DNA from: Mantamonas sphyraenae
Lineage: Eukaryota; CRuMs; Mantamonadidae
DNA length: 64,000 bases
Assembly: GCA_026936335.1 (NCBI GenBank)
Contig: JAPMXV010000031.1
Coordinates: forward strand, 186,001 to 250,000
Direction of reading: 5' to 3'
Positions 43,601 through 51,193 of the stretch are shown here, in pieces. The position numbers and the translations under genes were made by a program. Every line of letters begins with the position of its first letter. Position 1 is the stretch's first letter. The notes under the pieces were generated by a model. The model saw only the letters and a list, made by a program, of their open reading frames with translations. It was not told the DNA's origin and searched no databases.

Positions 43601-45656
43601 CGTGCTCAACTCGCAAGCCAAGCACGTGGAACACATGTTCCTCATGATCCCACTGGAAACCCTCATCCAATTGCCGCACGTGCTCAAACTCTTGGGCATC
43701 GATGTCATCGGGTTGCAAGGCGCATTGCCCAACGCCGCCACGGCCAAGGGCAAGGGCGACGGTGAAGGTGGCAAGGGCACGGGTGACGTCACACAAGATG
43801 CAGTCGACGCCTGGGTCAACGAACAGCTGGAGGTGGGCGAGGGTTCCTCGGGTGAGTCATCCGAGTCGAGTGTCAAGGATGTGGGCGTGATGGAAGTGGC
43901 AGCCGCAGCCACCGCGACAATGGGTGGTGGGAACCCAGATACTGCAGTCTTGGCTTCCACGGAAGCCAGGGCGTTGGTGGAGGCTGTCAAGGCGGCGGAG
44001 GAGGTGGTCGGGGAGGTGGAAGGCAGTGGAGAGGAGGCGGCGGAGGCGGAGGAGGCACGACAACAGGAGGTGATGGCTGTGGGCATGCAACTGTTGCGAG
44101 ACGAGTTGAATCTGGACGAGCGTACGACGATTGGCAACACGAGCCGCGGAAAGGAGGTGGAGAAGGTGGAGATGGCTACGCTGGGACAAGGGAGGGCCAC
44201 AAAGCAGCAGCAGCAGCAGTCGCTGGAACCCGAACACGCAATTGACGTGGCATCCGTCGACGGAAGCAGCGTGGGGAGCGACGAAAGCAGTGACAGCGAG
44301 TCCGTCACGTGGAACAAGCGACTGGGAGAGCTGGTGAGCGACTTTCACGGGCTGTTGTCCGATCATCCCAAGCGACTTGCGCTGATCATGCTGGTGATCA
44401 ACATGGCGTGGTGGACGGCGATGGTGTTTGTGACGCCTGTTGAGCGTGTGATGGCCGTGCAGAGTGTGGACTCCATCACAAAGGCAATCACGCTGGTGGG
44501 CGGTTCCTTTGTGAGTAGTCTCAGTGCGCTGGGTGTCATCCCTGCAACCATGCCTGAGGTGCTGCTTCTGGGAAGCACTCGCCTGGGAGTGGTGCGGGAC
44601 ATCAACCTGCTTGCACACGCCATTGTGTTGCCCGCAAGTGTCCTGTACGGCTACCTGATCGGGTTCAAGGTGGATTCGGATGTGGTTGTGGCGTCGTTGT
44701 TGCCTGGCCTGGTGGGTGCAGCCATCGGCACAATGCTGCCTGCCAACGAGTTGCTCGTGGTGGTAGTTGCCTCGGCTGTGGTGGGCTTCCTCCTGGGCCA
44801 GGTTGTTGCCCTGTACCTGCTCGATGTGGATCTGTCGCAGGAGACGTCGCGCATCGACACACGCACCCGCGTGGAGATAGCTGTGCTGGCTCTGGTGGGC
44901 GGTGTGGCCACCTCTGCGTTGGGCACTGGCATGGGTGCTTTTCTGTACCTGTACATGACGCTGTATTTGCAGATGAAACAAGGCATCGCTGTGAACACAG
45001 CGTTGTGTGCGTTTGCTGCCAACAGCTTGGTGGCGCTGGCTTTCCGTCTGCTCAGTCCGGTGCCGCTCAGTTCCGATCTTGTGGACGTGGCAGTGTTTTC
45101 TGCCCCTCTCACTGTGCTCGCTGGCAACTTGGGCATCTTTCTGGGCGAGATGGTCAGCGACCAGATCATCCATGGTGTGGTGCTGCTCTCGTCTTTGGTG
45201 TTCTTTGTCGTCTCGGTCGCCGTCGTGGCAAGCCAGGACTACTCCGTGTTTGTCACCATCATGCTGCTGATCAACACAGGTGTGCTCAGCTACCTGCTGG
45301 CTGTCGGAGGAAACATCAGGAGTTCAACCATCCTGCTCATCGAAACCAAGGAGGGCAAGGACTTCATGATGCGCGTGCAGCGCGAACGACGTCGCCTGAA
45401 GAAGAAGGCCAAGAAGGAAAGGATCCAGAAGCGTCTGCAGCGGCAGGAGCGCAGGGACAGGTTGCTGCGCAAGGCCGAACAGGCCCGGTTGGAGCACGAG
45501 CAGCAGCAAGCCAAGAACGGCGCTTCCTCGGGCGGCAAGCGCGTGCGCATCGACCGCGCGGCGGCGGACGACCACCAAAGTAACAGCAGTGGAGGCAATG
45601 GTGCACGTCCAAGACGTGCTCGTGTGGGCGGATTCACAACAGGGAACGCAGATTGA
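37620..45656 (+). CDS. giant TmcB-like PAS sensor fused to a TauE/SafE-like permease
   Basis: One uninterrupted exon of 2678 residues. Residues about 50-370 hold a block of eight to ten membrane helices like the N-terminus of tiny macrocysts protein B. Residues 500-715 hold HAT/TPR-like helices (FFEAALQLYPRSGPLILAYA). Residues 735-860 hold a PAS-like domain (MMTLAVNTSGTIKAARNLG). After a disordered Ser/Asn/Gly segment come two helix-ectodomain-helix units: helices near 1355 and 1610 (ectodomain about 235 residues) and near 1780 and 1970 (about 170 residues). Residues 2250-2570 hold another helix bundle whose second half (VGGVATSALGTGMGAFLYLY) resembles TauE/SafE anion exporters. The tail is basic and helical. 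Start 37620 (MDARRNSTASS) follows a strong acceptor. Function is not established: a membrane sensor or transporter is inferred. Confidence 0.7.
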   Translation: MDARRNSTASSGDFDLQGTSMGAAKAQGKQQMSFAISGHRSWLRRLSGFLQASKQSTFRVVFLLMKVDKINLTPLLYLSLLVEHLQFLVFFLSPQLVPAAMQADPSYKPLRDLTLAFNVTTFLSSAADVWTMYWFVAIWMMTMVVLLVYLVIAVHRDAYIFVWVLKILRVSVGLTSSVLYLPFLRTMVMSIFMAPATAGSSVLAIFCVCVLFAVASVSKLMYFETSYNSAVATARSHGRVDFAWILVRTLLVLLYPIVSALALPAQTMSIVLGVALILVSVLMVALRLFFLPFYMRATNELVVSLAAALVWCSVVSLVAVFVPTMGFGTISMMLLIGSLATVALAWGGTRVFFKTYFLDALRTPVPQIEWGPNGDLVVYVQHSHKQKAKLRERDYAAAISNTDDGIKRTPAVRTGFDALDISRDMSATHNTGGSGAAAGDDGSANLHDSSAGAGSGNESGTAQQRVVSNLVNRNFARLHIEAGPRSSDMVYINGSPLRLLSPMHAEVFARVLMHDRSRDVVHNVRNFFEAALQLYPRSGPLILAYARFLESQASNSKAQQDVVALYERIERLDDLAFDIEFFCFAALRIRKRKSVAMALASDEEDARDIGVVAHLELQQNLSRARNFHFRALKQLHSFWQMLLADEVNLHLLQTCMHRIVNAQKSANAAFSALLQQYPKAPSILRAYGRFVKEVRSDAATAQNFLRLAEQYEQQQQAQMRTNSSNMGEEFSQLKVKTMMTLAVNTSGTIKAARNLGLLAYSEDELIDTNLGEIVPHTPVLENAMGLLNMVKVGSQEVMVMDRKDQALLMEVNTTHLQVAAASVDVRSFFQQQQLFSVKLSIHKEWQEPILFATMPVDNLDAADDDRDGDVPDSRSQTSGLGRSASASAFLFDAAPKSIVVGMTKNLRAILKLRIKDVYGCNLSDLLEDQDAMYDRSGALLNSSSSTSSSSSVTGNGTSGPESLSAVIQRMARDLSGSGSGSGGFNSVSRGEVVPLRLKTRAGYVSASALVKAMPLQNLAMIRLGKIERVVHHTNGGFASPSRSGAISPASHRSVRSAMRRRDSLASSSRLQFSTPYGHEGRGSAGQSRTSSPPRMRSPPRRSLDDGAVLMETLHEQESEHAMDREQERVVEQQSEPTERAGARRTDAPQNAQRGQRSNGRQRNQRNNDTTSSTNSNSNSNSNNNNSNSNTEQADATATTATATSNTNEDVSRGTLSPVGVSGSMSDASDGLSDGGAVSTGAGAGGPMVTADHQSAVVLQQAIKTITSRPANARRVAGGGGGGGGGGGLARGARNNSEDSSRRVSDSSGSGDSSGHSSGSSGTMGVRRRIKNMRDKLSDESSDSMTSGSVKQLRRVVYVVLALLFVSLVSNYVAQESFLSQAENKLVAVSDVGRLPVIASEAGYQGQLLDLRLRKLRLTTLLNDYRTANATYGANSTQASTIVTRMRLWTPFGEETDVYVVEVSALLSNRDFDNNRKAIDELRELFNTVHKKTVVKNSVLNKAENLQLLAIDQNVDIKVEATGQEDRRAMSLRDMGFEFTAGLDFMSSLNLTVQDTLGVDTIEEYAPCYFVLKNAENNMIAASKKAIAVVESSARSAAAEVNVISGTTLSIAVVVVVCLMWLTFRPVVTHIAMENHFTLETFLDIPRRSIVTMVNRYRRLILALEEETRMVDDGDGDGGAMDEDELSVGEAAERASVAFSETSKSQKSQDNGERKSKGQGSSASGGGSERDGSSLHDSSAGSDTGSTGKKKRKKKKSGRSHHRRLVQGRGDVVTNSMHTRYVVAFVAFLAIAVTSFLVVSDSQTRMQGVRAMINKLGSTHDRASQVPLFVTKLVTSHTRDLYNVSHSQLLTTKLNLRARYAELLKLSDEAGRSAAMEAFFFETNLCTVFQCDHEDETKLGASGLHNLMRQFMDLTEDILEIDRSVRVSFQTRGVTTILRVYDGLVWPALRRLDLMLRTEAQALEVEGRNVGLALMFCGILVLILDLVLIFTPMMTVLNSQAKHVEHMFLMIPLETLIQLPHVLKLLGIDVIGLQGALPNAATAKGKGDGEGGKGTGDVTQDAVDAWVNEQLEVGEGSSGESSESSVKDVGVMEVAAAATATMGGGNPDTAVLASTEARALVEAVKAAEEVVGEVEGSGEEAAEAEEARQQEVMAVGMQLLRDELNLDERTTIGNTSRGKEVEKVEMATLGQGRATKQQQQQSLEPEHAIDVASVDGSSVGSDESSDSESVTWNKRLGELVSDFHGLLSDHPKRLALIMLVINMAWWTAMVFVTPVERVMAVQSVDSITKAITLVGGSFVSSLSALGVIPATMPEVLLLGSTRLGVVRDINLLAHAIVLPASVLYGYLIGFKVDSDVVVASLLPGLVGAAIGTMLPANELLVVVVASAVVGFLLGQVVALYLLDVDLSQETSRIDTRTRVEIAVLALVGGVATSALGTGMGAFLYLYMTLYLQMKQGIAVNTALCAFAANSLVALAFRLLSPVPLSSDLVDVAVFSAPLTVLAGNLGIFLGEMVSDQIIHGVVLLSSLVFFVVSVAVVASQDYSVFVTIMLLINTGVLSYLLAVGGNIRSSTILLIETKEGKDFMMRVQRERRRLKKKAKKERIQKRLQRQERRDRLLRKAEQARLEHEQQQAKNGASSGGKRVRIDRAAADDHQSNSSGGNGARPRRARVGGFTTGNAD

Positions 45657-45696
45657 GCAGAGAGTTGCAGAGATTGAGGGAAGAGTTGGAAATTCA

Positions 45697-47106
45697 TCAA
45701 AAGTTTGCCTCGATTGCTTTGGCTTGTGCTTCTGTGAGCGTCTTTGGGAAAAGGACGGTAAACTCGACGTAGAGATCGCCCTTGTCAGAGGGATACTCGT
45801 GGTGAGGCATGCCCTCGCCCTCGACCTTGTGAATGAGGCCCGGTTTGGTGACGCCGTCGCGGTTGACAACCACCTCGTGGCCGTCCAGGTGACGGATGGT
45901 CTTGCTGAAGCCCAGGAGGGCTTCCTTGAGGGAGATGGTGCGACGAGTGTGCAGATCCACCGTGTTCTGGCGGGTAAACTGAGCGTGGGGCTCTGTGCGC
46001 AGCTTGAAGACAATGTCGCCTGCGTGTTCGTCGGGCGACTGGTCTCCCGCACCCTCGTAGCGGATTTCATGGTTGTCCGGCATGCCTCGTTCGATGTGCA
46101 CCACCAGCTTGTTTGTGCCTTCGCTCACCTTGTGGCCGTGGCACACGCTGCACTTGGTCTTGATCACGCGTCCTGTGCCGTGGCAATGGTCGCAGTGTGT
46201 TTGCATCTGCTGTACAAACCCAGGCATGCGCTGTGTCACAATGCGTACGCCCGAACCGCCGCACACGGGACACTTGGTCACCGCGTCCGGGTTGTCTGCT
46301 CCTGTGCCTCGGCACTTGGGACAAAGCACTTGTTTCTTGTGTTCAAACTTCACTTCCCGTCCATTGTACACGTCCTCAAGCGTGACCTGCAACGGAATCG
46401 TGGTTGTCGGCCCCTGCTTCTGCTGCTGCCGATGCCCTCCGCCTCCGCCTCCGCCAAAGTTGAACCCGAAGCTGTAAGGTGCGAGCAGCCAAGGTGGGTG
46501 CGATGTCCATCCGCGTGTATGTATGGATGTATGCATGGGTGTGCATGGTGATGTGTGTGTCAGCATAGGTCGGCGTGACGTACAGGGGCGGGTTTTTGTC
46601 ACGGGCGGAATCGTTCCGGCAACGTCATCTCGACGCGGTGCGTGCCCTCTCACCCCGCTGCGCACTGTTCCACACGCACTTTTCAAAGATGTTGAAGGGA
46701 TCCACGCCTCCTCCGCCTCCGTTCTGTTTCTTCAGTCCCTCCTCGCCGTACTGGTCGTAGATCTGGCGCTTCTTGTCGTCGGTGAGCACCTCGTACGCTG
46801 CGCGCATGTTTGCCGGGTCAGTAACGTCCCACCCGGTGCCGATGGTCCACTGCCGATGAGGTGCACCCCCCTCCCACACAACCTACCTGTGGCCAGCTTG
46901 GCAAAGATCTGCTTGGCCTTGGGGTCCTTGTTCTTGTCCGGGTGCCATTTGCGCGAAAGCGAGCGGTACGCACGCTTGATCTGCCGCTTGGTGGCATCAC
47001 GAGGCACGCCCAGAAGCTGGTAGTAATCCTCGTCCGCTGCCACCAAGTCCACAAGCACACTCAACGCCAAAACGCACAACAGGCCGGCGACGATTGCTGT
47101 CTTCAT
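45697..47106 (-). CDS. ER J-domain co-chaperone, ERdj3/DNAJB11- or Scj1-like
   Basis: Exons 47106-46887, 46797-46680 and 46471-45697 encode 370 residues. The N-terminus [20 protein letters not shown] is a signal peptide. The J domain begins [19 protein letters not shown] and has the HPD motif in [11 protein letters not shown], which triggers ATP hydrolysis by Hsp70. A Gly-rich linker is followed by a zinc-binding domain with [24 protein letters not shown] and CSVCHGHK, all four CxxCxGxG-type repeats. The C-terminal substrate-binding domains end at AKAIEANF, with no HDEL. It would partner with BiP encoded 15 kb away. Introns show the branch sites TTACTGACCC and ATGCTGACACA. Confidence 0.93.
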
Positions 47107-47223
47107 CCCGCTTCCGAGTACTTGTTGTGCGAACTGCGCGCCAACGTGCCTACTGCTGCATTACTGTCCCCAATATTCCCTCCTCATTATCTCCTCGGCT
47201 CTCTCTCTCTCTCTCTCTCTCCC

Positions 47224-49089
47224 TCACCATTCATCACTGTCTGATCCGCTGGCACCCGAAACACCGCTTACGTCGCTGACGCCTGAAACGCCGCTGACCT
47301 CAGCCCCCGCCAGACTGGACTCGAGCATGTCCAGACCCTGGATGGCGGGTCCGTAGTTCGGATTGATGCCCAGGGCAAGTTGGTACAGTTCCAGGGCCTT
47401 GCTGTGGTTGTCCATCTGCTCGTGCAACTCGGCCATCTTTGTGTACACCATGTCTCGGTCGTGCCGCTCCAGCTCCTTCTGCAATAAATTCAGGGCGTCT
47501 TCGTATTTCTCCTCCATCACATCGAGTTGTACAAGGCCATTCAGGGCAAACCAGTTGCCTGCATCCAGCGTGAGCGCGTTGGTGAACGCTTTGCGTGCCT
47601 TTGGACGGCCCTCGGGGTTGTGTAGAAGCACAGTGCCAACCAATCCCAGAGTGCTTGCGTTCTTGGGTACCCTCTCCAAGGCCTCCTTTGCCACCTCCAG
47701 TGCCTCCTTGTAGTGTTGCACCTGGAGGTGCGCGTCGACCAGCCCGCGGTACACAGAGATGTGCTTACTCAGGCGCAGGGCCTTGCGGAAGGAGACCACA
47801 GCTGCGTTGACGTCCTGATTGCTCATGTGGAGGACGCCGTGAAGCACAAGCGTGACCACGTGGCCCGGATCCAAACTCAACGCACGTTCCAGGAACTGCA
47901 TGGCACGCGAGTTCCACCCACGCATTTCGCAGTACAGTGCAAACGCTGTCCAGGGTTCCGGCCTGTGCATGTCCACATTGATCAGATTGCGCGCCAGACG
48001 ATTCAGCTGCGCCTCGGAGCCGCACATCTTCAACACCACCGCGTAGTCGTCCATGTCGTCCACCACATTTTCATCCAGGGCCAACACTTGCTCGAAGCGC
48101 TGTTGGCCCGACTGCAGACGGAATTGAGAGACGTCGTTCTTGGCCTTGGCCAGCAACACGGGCACATTGGGACGGAAGCGGGCAAGCAGGGCATCGATGG
48201 CCACCTGTCCACGGTCTGGTCGACACTCCAGGCTGCTCTGGCTCACATGCATAAACGCCAACGCCAGCGTGCGTTCCTGCTGCTCAGGCTCAGCCTCAAT
48301 GTCCCCCAGCAACTCGGCAGCCTCGGGTGTTTCCTCGCTGCTCTTGTATGTCTGTGTCACCGCAGGCAAGGGCCAACCGAAGCGTTCACAGGTGTCTTGC
48401 ACACCCACACCCAGCTCCGTTAGAGCCAGCATCGCCTCCACGGCGTATGGGCACTCGCTCAACACGTCCATGTACGCCTGGATCGCACGCTTGTCATTCT
48501 GCACATCCACACTGCGGTACAGTGTGGCCAACTTCAGGTTCATGGACACCGAGCGAGAACGCAACGGGATGGATTCCAGCACACGCAGCGCCCCCTCGCG
48601 GTCCTCCAAGCCCAGGTGGCAATCCACCACCCGCATCTTCAGCTCCGCCTCTTTGCAAACCACCTCCTGTTCTCCGTCGCTGCTGCTGCGTGCCACCTTG
48701 TGAATCGTCAACGCTTGACGATAGTGGCTCTGAGTGAGTGAGTGAGTGAGTGGTGTGCTTGTGTGTCAGTGAATGGCGAGTGCGCGCCAAAAGCCCGCGC
48801 AAATCCGCTGCCTTTTCACACTGACCATGGCACGCTTGTACTCTTTGAGAGCAAGAAGTGCGTCACCGTACGCCACGAGAGCGTTGTGATGCAAGCAGAC
48901 GTCGAGAGCAATGGGGCCGGCAGAGTCTTGCAGACGGGAGCTCTTGCGCGTGGCGTGCGCGCCGTCGTCGTCGTTTGGATCGGCCATACCCAGCAGAAAC
49001 GCGCCCAGAGTGAGAGCAGATGCGTGCAGACTGTGTGTGTTGAGTTCACACACGCGTGCGTACAACTGCTGCGGATCGAGGTTGGTCAT
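47224..49089 (-). CDS. APC7: anaphase-promoting complex subunit 7, TPR protein
   Basis: Exons 49089-48826 and 48729-47224 encode 589 residues made mostly of tetratricopeptide repeats. The cyclosome ubiquitin ligase drives mitotic exit; APC7 is a scaffold subunit in its TPR lobe. Matches to the APC7 pattern are ALVAYGDALLALKEYKRAM at the first repeats, RVVDCHLGLEDREGALRVLE, and the final repeats HEQMDNHSKALELYQLALGI, then NPNYGPAIQGLDMLESS. The tail is acidic and Ser-rich (GASGSDSDEW), as in animal APC7. CDC16 or CDC27 paralogues are less likely because of this tail. Its start is 43 bp from the divergent NT-C2 gene. Confidence 0.8.
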
Positions 49090-49132
49090 GTGCGTGGATG
49101 GGGGTGCTGCGACGGCGCAGACACCACCGCGC

Positions 49133-50044
49133 ATGTTTCGTCACAGGCAGCACGTGGAGTTCGATGTGGACCTCACCTTCCACGAGGTGACCAACGTGGC
49201 ACTCAGCACGGGCGACTATCTGCTGCAGTGGAAACACCACGGCCTGCTGGAGCGGCACCAGTACACGGAGTTTGCGCACGTGCAGGACCACAGGCTGGTG
49301 TTTGAACACACGTACCCACGCTTCACCGTGGCCCTCGACGTGGATGACGACACGCTGGAGCTGCACTCACATGAGCTCCTGGTGGAACTCAAGCGCAAAA
49401 CAAACGAACACAGGTTGCAGGAATTGATCGGTGCCATGGAGCTCGACCTGGCCCTGTACGCCGACGGTGAGCTGCACTCTCTCAAGCGAGTGTTCCCCAA
49501 GGGCGAAACAAACGCCCTGCTTGTCTTTTCCCTGCGTGTGAAGCGTGTGGGCGGGCTGGAACTGTACAAATTGCCCGCACGGCCCTGGGAGGCCGAGGGA
49601 GACATGGATGAGGTTGAGGATGCGGCCGAGGACAATGGAGGGGATGAAAGTGGGTGGGAGGTGGTCGATGGCAACGAAGGCAGCGGTGTGGTGGTGGTGG
49701 TGGACGACAACGAGTCGGCAAAGACCGGGACGGACGCTGGAGGCTTGTCCCTGGGCATGCTAGACAAGTACGACGAGTATCAACAGGACAGGACAAAGCG
49801 ACGCAACACATTGGACAATGGCCTGGGTGACGCAGGCGTCGACGGTGGCCAGAGTCTGGCTGCAGGCGGGGACAGCGAGGGGAGGAAGGCCTCCTCCGAC
49901 CTTGCCTCCTTGTCACCCTCTTCAGGCGTCGCAGCCTCGGGCAGGAACGCAAGGAACAAAAAGTCGTCGCTGAGCAAAGCGTCTGCGCAGTCGCTGGTGG
50001 AGGCATTGTTGGCTGAAGACGAGTGGGAGGAGGGGAAGCAATGA
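49133..50044 (+). CDS. NT-C2 domain protein (EEIG/FAM102-like)
   Basis: Single exon, 303 residues. Residues 1-145 form an N-terminal C2 (NT-C2) domain: FDVDLTFHEVTNVALSTGDY, LLQWKHHG, then FTVALDVDDDTLELHSHELL, and GAMELDLALYADG and LLVFSLRVKRV. NT-C2 domains bind membranes or partner proteins in EEIG1/FAM102, plant PMI1-type and Sym-3-type proteins. The acidic aspartates of calcium-binding C2 domains are not obvious. Residues 150-303 are disordered, acidic and Ser/Gly-rich, and end EALLAEDEWEEGKQ. The last stretch resembles a short acidic sorting motif, which is speculative. Convergent with Rpp20 (23 bp gap). Confidence 0.75.
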   Translation: MFRHRQHVEFDVDLTFHEVTNVALSTGDYLLQWKHHGLLERHQYTEFAHVQDHRLVFEHTYPRFTVALDVDDDTLELHSHELLVELKRKTNEHRLQELIGAMELDLALYADGELHSLKRVFPKGETNALLVFSLRVKRVGGLELYKLPARPWEAEGDMDEVEDAAEDNGGDESGWEVVDGNEGSGVVVVVDDNESAKTGTDAGGLSLGMLDKYDEYQQDRTKRRNTLDNGLGDAGVDGGQSLAAGGDSEGRKASSDLASLSPSSGVAASGRNARNKKSSLSKASAQSLVEALLAEDEWEEGKQ

Positions 50045-50067
50045 AAGCATCTGTGCTGTTCTGCTCT

Positions 50068-50739
50068 TCACTCGACGCGGCTGCGCTTGGTGTCACCAGC
50101 TCCGTCGTCGTCTTGACTGTTTGCAGCATCATCCGCCTGTGTTTGCTCGTCCGTTTCTTCCTCATCCGCCTCGTCTCGTTTCCGCTTGTGTGCACGGGAG
50201 CCCTGTGGCGCCGTCGAGCTTTGCTGGGTGCTCTCGAGATCCAGCTGGACGACGGCAGGCTGCTCGGCGGCGGCCTGGTCGCGCTTGCGAACCACAATGC
50301 GCATTTGCGACGTGTGGCGAACCTTGCTTTGTACAGAGAGGTTGTCCTGGAGCGGCACGAGGTCGTCGACGAGAGTCACTGTGCTGGTGGTGGGGCGAAG
50401 TTCAAGCGCACCCAGCGACTGAGAGGCCAGACGGAGGCTCAGCTGCACGGCCTTGTCAATGGCCGGCCCCATGGCATACAATACGACCTCTTTGTACTTT
50501 GTATGGTCCAACACCTTGCGTACGCGTTTGTACAACACCGCAGGGGCACTCGACGTCGTCACGTACAGCTCGTTCTGCCGTGTCGCCTTGCGGTCGGCCA
50601 CACGCTTGCGCACAGCATCTGTGGACGTGCCACAACAGACGAATGAGCACAGAGAGGGGCAACGTGCAAACAAAGTCAGTGCTGCGTGGGTATCCATGGA
50701 TTCGAGGGGAAAGGGGAGAAACGCACAGCGACGACCCAT
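50068..50739 (-). CDS. POP7: RNase P/MRP subunit Rpp20 (POP7), Alba fold
   Basis: About 223 residues if translation starts at 50739. Rpp20 is an Alba-fold protein that binds the RNA of RNase P and RNase MRP with Rpp25 for tRNA and rRNA processing. The match is NELYVTTSSAPAVLYKRVRK, VVLYAMGPAIDKAVQLSLRL, TTSTVTLVDDLVP and KVRHTSQMRIVVRK. The C-terminus is an acidic, disordered extension ending KRSRVE, longer than in animals. The N-terminal 40 residues are Cys/Phe-rich and less convincing. An intron could end at the CCACAG just before DAVRKRVAD, or translation could start at 50694 (MDTHAALTL). Confidence 0.8.
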   Translation of the reverse strand: MGRRCAFLPFPLESMDTHAALTLFARCPSLCSFVCCGTSTDAVRKRVADRKATRQNELYVTTSSAPAVLYKRVRKVLDHTKYKEVVLYAMGPAIDKAVQLSLRLASQSLGALELRPTTSTVTLVDDLVPLQDNLSVQSKVRHTSQMRIVVRKRDQAAAEQPAVVQLDLESTQQSSTAPQGSRAHKRKRDEADEEETDEQTQADDAANSQDDDGAGDTKRSRVE

Positions 50740-50771
50740 GAGCTGCCAGCCAAATTGTCTTTTACCTCTGG

Positions 50772-51111
50772 ATGTCTGCGCGCAACCGCCTCACAATGGG
50801 CTCCCTGTTTCGCAGCATGTATAGCAAGGGCCGCGAGACAGACCCCTTTGTGTTGGAGTACAGGAGACGTCGCAATCTGCGGCTTGTGGCAGAGCGCAAG
50901 CAGAACGCACAGGTACTTGGCTCCAACTTGCGCCCTGTGCAGGCCCCTGGCATCGACTAGCGGTCTATTTCCATGTGAAAACACTCACACGTGGCCCTAT
51001 CCATACATCCATGCACATACACAGCTCTACAAACAGGAGATGGAGACGTGGGAAGCGCTGCAGTTTCTCCAGGCCGAAGAGGAAGCTGCGTTTGGCGACG
51101 GAGAGAGGTAG
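50772..51111 (+). CDS. 75-residue basic helical protein, possibly CFAP141-like
   Basis: Exons 50772-50912 and 51025-51111. The protein is basic, helical and without membrane segments: MSARNRLTMGSLFRSMYSKG, ETDPFVLEYRRRRNLRLVA, then LYKQEMETWEALQFLQAEEE. The spacing of R-x-LR-x-E-R-x-NAQLYKQE and its length recall small microtubule-inner or ciliary proteins such as CFAP141, but this is a weak resemblance. The donor is GTACTT, the only one here lacking G at position +5. An internal start at 50796 (MGSLFRSM) is possible. Its start is 32 bp from the Rpp20 start on the other strand. Confidence 0.6.
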
Positions 51112-51193
51112 TCGCATGCTGTAGAGGGCATCCACGTGTGCCTGCGTTTTGTGAGTCCAAGCCAACAAACAGTGGAAGCCGGCAAAAAACACT

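Noticed and set aside
43193-45173. Two long minus-strand frames (374 and 438 codons) under the giant gene.
   Set aside because: Antisense to the continuous TmcB-TauE frame, His/Ser-rich, no domain.
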